Of a DNA stretch of 64,000 nucleotides, positions 60,901 to 64,000 are shown in pieces. This DNA is from Promerops cafer (Eukaryota > Chordata > Aves > Passeriformes > Nectariniidae): contig VZSE01001746.1 of NCBI GenBank assembly GCA_013398275.1, positions 254,638 to 318,637 on the forward strand, written 5' to 3'. Within the stretch, counting starts at the first letter, position 1, and each line of letters opens with the position of its first letter. Position numbers and translations under genes: made by a program. The notes under the pieces were generated by a model that was given only the letters and a program-made list of their open reading frames with translations, had not been told where the DNA came from and made no database searches.

Positions 60901-61866
60901 GAAAGTGATGGCTGAGCCATACGTGATACTTTGAAATGCTGTCATAGATTTCTCCCTCTGCCCCTTTGCATGTTTTTATCTGAAGTCAGAAAGCCTTTCC
61001 TTGGGGTGCACAGCAGGGTGCTGCAGCTAGAAACCCTCCAGCTTTTGTGTGCGCTCACTGCTGTGCAGTGACAGCAGTTATTTCCTTTGGATATATGCCT
61101 ATTCCATTAACGTTTACTTGACACTGTAGTCCTTCATACCTTTTTGTCAGACTGGTACAGAGCAAAGGACCCATGAATGTCAAGTTAAGACTGCCTAAAC
61201 TTGAGAAGTGGCAGAAGTGATGTGCATTGGGAGACTGAGATTTGTTGGAGTGCTGAGAGCACAAGAGTGAGTGAGTACATAATAAAACACGTGGAGTGAG
61301 GCAGCGTGGCATATATTTCTTCTAATTACTTTCTTTAACTATTGAGTGTTGGTCACTTTGCCCTATTAAGCTTCTTTTCTGTAAGTCACAATAACAAAAT
61401 AGCTGTTTCTGTGTGCACATTTTGACATGGTAACAGTAAATCACTTTCATGAATAAAATGTTAGCTTTGTATCTAAATTACTAACTTTTTGAGGTTTGGG
61501 TTTTTTCCCCAAGGCAAAACACTGTATGAACTTATGTTTTTTAACTGAGAGGGAGGATTAAATAATGATATCTCTTTCTGCTTTCATAGACTTTCCTCAC
61601 AGTTTCTTTCTTGGTTGTGACAGGTAGTGATTTACTTAAAAAAATTATCATTTTGTTGCATCACAGAATAAATAACTACATTTCCAAGAGAGTAAAATTC
61701 CTAGTTAGCACTGCCAAAATAATTACTTCTTCAATTTCTTTGAACTTTTATTGAGAATTTTTTTTGTTGTTAATTTCTCTAAAAACTTGTTTTTCCAGAT
61801 TATCTTTAAGAATTGAGCCAGGTAACAGCTCTCCTCGACTGGTTTCCTCCAAAGAAGATCTTGCAG
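14701..61866 (+). CDS. RALGPS1: RALGPS1, Ral GEF with PH domain and SH3-binding motif (5' part; ten coding exons)
   Basis: The protein is a guanine-nucleotide exchange factor that loads GTP onto RalA/RalB. The family has a CDC25-type RasGEF domain without the usual REM domain, a PxxP linker that binds SH3 adaptors, and a C-terminal PH domain for membrane targeting. Joined coding exons: 14701-14757, 16112-16219, 16605-16655, 19658-19741, 20227-20316, 21904-21996, 23822-23948, 50876-51013, 52694-52787, 61799-61866. They sum to 910 bases (303 codons plus one base), and all phases agree. The start reads [19 protein letters not shown], close to mammalian RALGPS1. The RasGEF domain (about residues 48-288) is complete and includes [27 protein letters not shown] and IPYLGIYLLDL. 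Wording such as [17 protein letters not shown] and [13 protein letters not shown] fits RALGPS1 rather than RALGPS2. The linker end and PH domain lie past the right edge. ANGPTL2 is nested in the intron at 23949-50875. Confidence 0.95.
14758..16111 (+). other. RALGPS1: RALGPS1 intron
   Basis: A 1.35 kb AT-rich intron. I see nothing else in it. Confidence 0.85.
16112..16219 (+). CDS. RALGPS1: RALGPS1 coding exon, residues 20-55
   Basis: The exon lies between TCTGTAG and GTAAGT, 108 bases, phase 0 at both ends. It opens with the serine-rich [10 protein letters not shown] and runs into the RasGEF start ([18 protein letters not shown]). Confidence 0.97.
16605..16655 (+). CDS. RALGPS1: RALGPS1 coding exon, residues 56-72
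   Basis: A 51-base exon between ATTGCAG and GTAGGT, encoding [17 protein letters not shown], part of the RasGEF domain. The 385-base intron before it (16220-16604) holds nothing else. Confidence 0.97.
17069..17131. repeat. Imperfect AT-rich tandem (ATTCAAAAT-like)
   Basis: Six or so diverged copies of a 9-11 base unit built around ATTCAA. Confidence 0.7.
18943..18971 (+). repeat. (A)29 tract
   Basis: Twenty-nine consecutive A. It could be the tail of an old retrotransposed sequence, but I could see neither a recognisable body upstream nor a flanking target-site duplication. Confidence 0.9.
19658..19741 (+). CDS. RALGPS1: RALGPS1 coding exon, residues 73-100
   Basis: An 84-base exon between TTCCTAG and GTATAT. 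It encodes ELASCGW at the start and VAFTRRFNQ at the end, both RasGEF domain landmarks in this family. Confidence 0.97.
20227..20316 (+). CDS. RALGPS1: RALGPS1 coding exon, residues 101-130
   Basis: A 90-base exon after TTATAG with donor GTAAGT. It encodes [20 protein letters not shown] and then [10 protein letters not shown], helices of the catalytic core. The preceding intron (19742-20226) is 485 bases of plain sequence. Confidence 0.97.
20317..21903 (+). other. RALGPS1: RALGPS1 intron
   Basis: 1.6 kb of AT-rich sequence with no other feature seen. Confidence 0.85.
21904..21996 (+). CDS. RALGPS1: RALGPS1 coding exon, residues 131-161
   Basis: A 93-base exon between TTTTCAG and GTAAGT. It encodes [20 protein letters not shown] and then [11 protein letters not shown], one of the structurally conserved regions of CDC25-type exchange factors. 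Confidence 0.98.
21997..23821 (+). other. RALGPS1: RALGPS1 intron
   Basis: 1.8 kb of AT-rich sequence with no other feature seen. Confidence 0.85.
23822..23948 (+). CDS. RALGPS1: RALGPS1 coding exon, residues 162-204
   Basis: A 127-base exon between TCTGTAG and GTGAGT, ending in phase 1 inside the glycine codon of the conserved IPYLG motif. It encodes [20 protein letters not shown] and then [15 protein letters not shown]. Confidence 0.98.
25383..25388 (-). terminator. ANGPTL2: ANGPTL2 poly(A) signal AATAAA (candidate)
   Basis: AATAAA on the - strand, followed downstream by the GT-rich ATGTTGGGATTTCATGTTGT stretch, a standard poly(A) arrangement. The resulting 3' UTR of about 1.4 kb is reasonable for ANGPTL2. 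Confidence 0.5.
25515..25530. repeat. Short (CA)n run
   Basis: ACAAACACACACACACA-type run, about 16 bases. Confidence 0.7.
26755..26954 (-). CDS. ANGPTL2: ANGPTL2 terminal coding exon
   Basis: The acceptor TTTTGCAG precedes 26954 and the TGA stop is at 26757-26755. It encodes [20 protein letters not shown] and ends [11 protein letters not shown]. The intron before it spans 26955-27456. Confidence 0.98.
26755..33222 (-). CDS. ANGPTL2: ANGPTL2, angiopoietin-like protein 2 (complete coding sequence, four exons)
   Basis: This is a secreted glycoprotein of the angiopoietin-like family, known as a ligand for integrin alpha5beta1 and LILRB-type receptors in mammals and linked to angiogenesis and inflammation. 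Coding exons on the - strand: 33222-32415, 28162-27969, 27727-27457, 26954-26755. They sum to 1473 bases (490 residues plus stop); the human protein has 493. Residues 1-20 form a hydrophobic signal peptide, and about 75-203 form a coiled coil ([20 protein letters not shown] region). Sequons NQT at 162 and 190 match known human glycosylation sites. A Pro/Thr-rich linker follows (204-268), then the fibrinogen-like domain (about 271-490), with the acidic LDRDHDVY segment and the [20 protein letters not shown] core. The C-terminus PNPNTFH is typical of ANGPTL2 and separates it from ANGPTL1. Two ATGs stand in tandem at the start; either gives a good signal peptide. Confidence 0.97.
27457..27727 (-). 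CDS. ANGPTL2: ANGPTL2 coding exon (fibrinogen-like domain core)
   Basis: A 271-base exon between TTTACAG and GTAGGA. It encodes [20 protein letters not shown] to [12 protein letters not shown]. The intron before it is only 241 bases (27728-27968). Confidence 0.98.
27969..28162 (-). CDS. ANGPTL2: ANGPTL2 coding exon (start of fibrinogen-like domain)
   Basis: A 194-base exon after acceptor TGACACAG, with the less common donor GTTAGG. It encodes [15 protein letters not shown] through [19 protein letters not shown] to [10 protein letters not shown]. Confidence 0.97.
28163..32414 (-). other. ANGPTL2: ANGPTL2 intron
   Basis: A 4.25 kb intron. It contains a CR1 fragment (29948-30100) with an A-rich flank, and a near-duplicate GGGGGAATACTG / AGGGGAATACTG pair at about 31184 and 31205. 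No exon is visible. Confidence 0.85.
29948..30100 (-). mobile_element. CR1 LINE 3' end, inverted
   Basis: TCATAGAATCACAGAAGGGC and GGGTTGGAAGGGATCTTAAA, followed by TTCCACTAGACCAGGTTGCT, are the reverse complement of the avian CR1 3' end. The element is in - orientation and severely 5'-truncated. An A-rich stretch (30101-30150) abuts it. Confidence 0.9.
32415..33250 (-). CDS. ANGPTL2: ANGPTL2 first coding exon (signal peptide, coiled coil, linker)
   Basis: On the - strand an acceptor CTTTGCAG precedes 33250, 28 bases of 5' UTR follow, then the ATG at 33222. The donor GTAAGT begins at 32414, phase 1 (TCT G). It encodes residues 1-269 and one base. The block [20 protein letters not shown] within it is almost invariant across ANGPTL1 and ANGPTL2. 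Confidence 0.97.
34570..34604. repeat. Single N followed by (T)24
   Basis: One ambiguous base at 34570 and a 24-base T run from 34581. Homopolymer sequencing error is a likely cause of the N. Confidence 0.9.
34630..35070 (+). mobile_element. Old, diverged CR1-like LINE fragment
   Basis: The order of blocks follows the CR1 3' region: GAGTGAGTCCAGCTGAGTAC, a CTGGAGGCTGGCAGACATGA-like block, AACTTCCTTGTGAGGGTGAC, GTGGTAGAATCTCCATTCCT, then GGTCCCATCCAATCTAAACT and the tail TTATGATTCTA. It is strongly diverged, in + orientation. Confidence 0.65.
35927..35962. repeat. 18-bp tandem duplication with palindromic core
   Basis: Two adjacent copies of the 18-base unit GCCTAGTCTAGGGTTTGA / CCCTAGTCTAGGGTTTGC. 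The second holds the odd-length palindrome CCCTAGTCTAGGG. Confidence 0.8.
35963..40799. other. Intronic stretch without recognised features
   Basis: AT-rich sequence between the tandem duplication and the CpG island, inside the RALGPS1 intron and probably also the ANGPTL2 5' intron. The short open readings are in both strands, unlike any family I know, and lack supporting splice sites. Confidence 0.5.
40800..41600 (-). promoter_or_regulatory. ANGPTL2: Intronic CpG island, probable ANGPTL2 promoter and non-coding exon 1
   Basis: A GC- and CpG-dense block of about 800 bases sits inside the RALGPS1 intron, 7.6 kb upstream of the first ANGPTL2 coding exon on the - strand. That exon starts with a splice acceptor, so at least one upstream non-coding exon must exist. 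The island has a good - strand donor (GCG|GTAAGGACG, exon end at 40920) and GC boxes (GGGCGGGGCG on the - strand at 41381-41390) on the upstream side. It could instead be an internal RALGPS1 promoter. Open readings across it in several frames are attributed to CpG-rich composition. Confidence 0.6.
40856..40885. other. Assembly gap (30 N)
   Basis: A run of 30 N in the CpG island. True gap size may differ. Confidence 0.99.
41601..45189. other. Intronic stretch without recognised features
   Basis: AT-rich sequence within the RALGPS1 intron. I recognise no exon, repeat family or RNA gene. Confidence 0.5.
45190..45600 (-). mobile_element. Diverged CR1 LINE fragment, inverted
   Basis: The sequence ATAGAACAGTAGAGTTGTGG-CTTGAAGAGACC-GGGAGATCATCTGGTC reads as a reverse-complement CR1 3' end. 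It is followed by the CTAAGCTGAACAAACCCAAT and CTTTAGCC blocks typical of the inverted element. Older than the copy at 56854. Confidence 0.75.
46226..46249. repeat. Perfect 11-bp inverted repeat
   Basis: ACATACATATG and CATATGTATGT flank two bases. A further palindrome ACATACGTATGT follows directly. Probably a degenerate TACA/TATG simple repeat. Confidence 0.8.
49692..49747. repeat. (AT)n-rich microsatellite
   Basis: Three interrupted ATAT runs within 56 bases. Confidence 0.85.
50876..51013 (+). CDS. RALGPS1: RALGPS1 coding exon, residues 204-250
   Basis: A 138-base exon after TTTCAG, completing the PYLG glycine and encoding [20 protein letters not shown], then [20 protein letters not shown] and VSCNY. 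The donor GTTGGT at 51014 is weak; see the finding on the second GT four bases downstream. Confidence 0.98.
51014..52693 (+). other. RALGPS1: RALGPS1 intron
   Basis: 1.7 kb of AT-rich sequence with no other feature seen. Confidence 0.85.
52694..52787 (+). CDS. RALGPS1: RALGPS1 coding exon, residues 250-281
   Basis: A 94-base exon after CCACAG with donor GTAAGT, phases 1 and 2. It encodes [15 protein letters not shown] and then [14 protein letters not shown], the end of the RasGEF domain. Confidence 0.98.
53880..54300 (+). mobile_element. Very diverged CR1/L2-type LINE fragment
   Basis: GGAGCATTGTATGCAATTCT resembles the GGAATATTGTGTCCAATTCT-type block of CR1, and GGAATTCTGGAACCTCTTCT resembles its AGCACTGGAACAGGCTGCCC block, in the right order and spacing. 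Divergence is high. Confidence 0.5.
56854..58010 (-). mobile_element. Long CR1 LINE fragment with reverse-transcriptase remnant, inverted
   Basis: About 1.15 kb of CR1 in - orientation, from the 3' end (ATAGAATCACAGAAGCATGG at 56854) back into ORF2. On the - strand the reverse-transcriptase active-site region reads [11 protein letters not shown] (FMDD at 57739-57728), followed by a [12 protein letters not shown] segment and further downstream a [13 protein letters not shown] stretch. An in-frame stop lies just before the SKF segment, and frames break elsewhere, so it is an inactive relic. Open readings reported in this interval on either strand are parts of this element. Confidence 0.9.
61799..61866 (+). 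CDS. RALGPS1: RALGPS1 coding exon, residues 281-304 (last in window)
   Basis: A 68-base exon after TTTTCCAG with donor GTATAA. It encodes [20 protein letters not shown] and LAG, the first part of the linker after the RasGEF domain. It ends in phase 1, so the gene continues beyond 64000. Confidence 0.96.
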
Positions 61867-64000
61867 GTATAAAACATCATTTGAAAATTTGAGTAAGGAA
61901 GTAATTTTAATTACAGAAATCCTCCACTGAAGTATATGGGAAGACTCAGAGGTACATCAGTAGCATGAGTCAACAGGATAGATTGCTGACTTGTATAAAA
62001 GCAGTTCCAGTTCAAGGGATGTCACAGGGTGTTTGCTACTGTTGGAACAGGTGTCAGATTGTGGGATTTTTTTACAAATGCTTGCATTTTTGTCATTATT
62101 TAATAAGTGAAGAAAAAAGAGCCCTCTTGCAGTACAAAAAAAACCAGTGCAGTGAATAACACGGAAATTCTCCTTTCAGGTTTCTGTGTGATCACATACA
62201 TTTGAGACAATTTCATTGTGGAAAGCAGGAGGACAAAAGATTCGTAGCAACAGTAGCTTCTAGCAACATCTGAAAAACTAGAGTACCATCCATAAATTGA
62301 CAAAAATCAACCTGCTGTTTATTGCTATGACCAGACTAAACAAACATCAGGCTATGTGAAATGTACTTCCTGCCATAGGAGCCATTATCTCACAAGCTGC
62401 TCTGTTTTAATCTCTTGAACCTGAATGGCCAGTTTTCTGTCTCTTTATGTAAAACTATGTGTGAATGTAAAAACCCCAAGGAGTCCAGACCACATCTGAC
62501 ATGCAGTTTCAATTGGCATTCAAAATGTCTTTATTTCTCACCAATGAAGGGCAAAGTAAATGAGAGGAAGAAAAAGGAAGATGCTAAATATAAAATGAAG
62601 AAAAATCCCGTGTGTTTTTGCTCTGCCTCCCAGCTCTTCATGTTGGCTGCTGTCAAATGACCATTTATAGGGTTTGTCCTAGTATTGTGGTTGCTATTCC
62701 CAGAGTCAGATAAACATTTGACCTGGTCTTCAGTTTCTTTAGGAAGGTGCTTTCTGTTTCCATGGTTAGTGCTCAGTATTATTAATTGCTGCATAAAGAA
62801 ATAGTTCACAGGATATTTTTTTTTTTAATTAGGTGAGTTCAAAAGTAGTTTTTAATGAACACTCTCTTCATACAGAAATGCATTTGGAAGTTAACTTCCC
62901 TGCAGGAGCCATCACAGTGTTGTTCTCTGTATCTGTGTCTGGAAAGGTGCTGATAAGGTACCAGGCTTCTGCTAAGCAGTGCCCACTGCATCAAGGCTAT
63001 CTCTCCAAACCCAACCCCCTGCCAAAAAGGCCAGTAAGCTGGGGATGGGCAAGAGGTTGGGAGGGTGCATAGCCAGGACAGCAGTTCTAAGCTGCCCAAA
63101 GAGATATTCTATACTATGACACGCTCATCAATAAAAGCTAAGAGAAAGTGGGGAGCGAGGCATTTATTATTAAGGTGTTTGTCTTCCTAAGCATGCACTA
63201 CCATGCTTGGGTTAGGCCGTGGCTGCTCCTTGCCCACTGATGGGAAGTAGATGATAAATTTTTCTTTTGATTTCTTTTGCTTCTGCACAGAGTCATTGCT
63301 TTTTAAAATTAATTTGCCTTTATCTCAGCCCACAAAGGTTTTGTATCTTATTTTCTTCACCTTGTCCTGTGAAGGATGGGGAGTAATAGAGCAGCTCAGT
63401 GAGCAGCTGACAGCCCATGAAAGTCAACCCACCACATCATGTCAAATTTTCTTTTGCTTTTGTGAGAATTTGATTTTTCATACTAGAAACTTGAAACTAA
63501 GTCATTGCCTCTCATATGATTACACCTTTCTTACATATGTAAAGCAGACAAGTAAACTCTTTGTTTTCTGGCTTTTACTTTGTATTACTCATGTCTACAT
63601 GCTCAACTCTTGGGCTTTGATGTTAACACTTCATTTGTATGATTATGGAATATGATTTCAGTCATAGCAGCATAGCATGTGATCATCGCCAGTACTCTGT
63701 AAGTCTTAATCAAGGGCTGAAACCTTATTAGAACCCTAATGGAAGGCAATTAAAAGTACAGGTCCAAAGCTGGAAACCAGAACTGTGAACTTGTCTGATC
63801 TAGGCAAGGAATACAGCATGATACTGCAGTGAGCTCAGCTGGAGTCCACAAAAAATGACTGGGGCAATGTTCAGTAGTACCTACTTCATTGAATATGTGA
63901 TCCTATAGTATCTGGCAGTGTTAGGAGACAGTGAATTTTCCCTTCTGAATCTGCAGTGCTCTTAAGTTCTCTGTAAGGTTGCTTTACTCAGAGTGAGAAT
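61867..64000 (+). other. RALGPS1: RALGPS1 intron (to window edge)
   Basis: No match to the next expected linker segment or to the PH domain was found here. AT-rich sequence; the 134-residue open reading at 63251 is not like any family I know. Confidence 0.75.

Larger units (their letters stand above)
52788..61798 (+). other. RALGPS1: RALGPS1 intron with two CR1 copies
   Basis: A 9 kb intron holding an old CR1-like fragment (53880-54300) and a long inverted CR1 (56854-58010). The remainder is AT-rich and no exon is visible. Confidence 0.85.

Noticed and set aside
14701..61866. Alternative identity RALGPS2 with ANGPTL1 as the nested gene
   Set aside because: The nested protein ends PNPNTFH, has the [20 protein letters not shown] segment and reads as ANGPTL2 throughout. 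The host has RALGPS1-type wording such as ELASCGW and DHLTTLPHV.
61867..64000. A further RALGPS1 linker exon near the right edge
   Set aside because: No segment resembling the expected proline/serine-rich linker between an acceptor and a donor in the correct phase was found.

Overview
The window looks like bird genomic DNA. It is AT-rich, and the dispersed repeats I recognise are of the CR1 LINE type, several with the typical avian 3' tail. The two multi-exon genes read at near-identity to the vertebrate proteins RALGPS1 and ANGPTL2. The species cannot be named from sequence alone. There are 489-base, 30-base and 1-base runs of N, the two larger ones inside CpG-rich blocks.

Layout. Positions 1-2880 hold AT-rich, T-rich sequence resembling a long 3' UTR, with Pumilio-type elements and a plausible poly(A) site near 2858. 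In mammals the gene just upstream of RALGPS1 is ZBTB34, which makes it the candidate owner, but no coding sequence confirms this. Positions 2880-5680 are intergenic, with a CR1 copy and a CTCF-like motif. A CpG island spans about 5700-6650 around the large N gap and is the likely RALGPS1 promoter. RALGPS1 then runs on the + strand to the right edge. I place one probable non-coding exon (8381-8495) and ten coding exons (14642-61866). They encode residues 1-304, which is the N-terminus, the whole RasGEF (CDC25-type) domain and the start of the proline-rich linker. The PH domain lies beyond the window.

Nested on the - strand inside one 26.9 kb RALGPS1 intron (23949-50875) is ANGPTL2, with four coding exons (33222 down to 26755) giving a complete 490-residue secreted protein. 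It has a signal peptide, a coiled coil, a linker and a fibrinogen-like domain. Its poly(A) signal is near 25383. A second CpG island (about 40800-41600) sits 7.6 kb upstream of the first ANGPTL2 coding exon, in the same intron. It has GC boxes and a good - strand splice donor, so it is the probable ANGPTL2 promoter and non-coding first exon.

The two proteins act separately: RALGPS1 is a cytoplasmic or membrane-associated exchange factor for Ral GTPases, and ANGPTL2 is a secreted glycoprotein. The nested arrangement is shared with mammals, and the paralogous pair RALGPS2/ANGPTL1 has the same organisation. I found no wholly new system. The points most worth checking are the intronic CpG island, the uORF-bearing 5' exon, a splice donor with a frameshifting alternative 4 bases away, and paired CTCF-like motifs around the RALGPS1 promoter.
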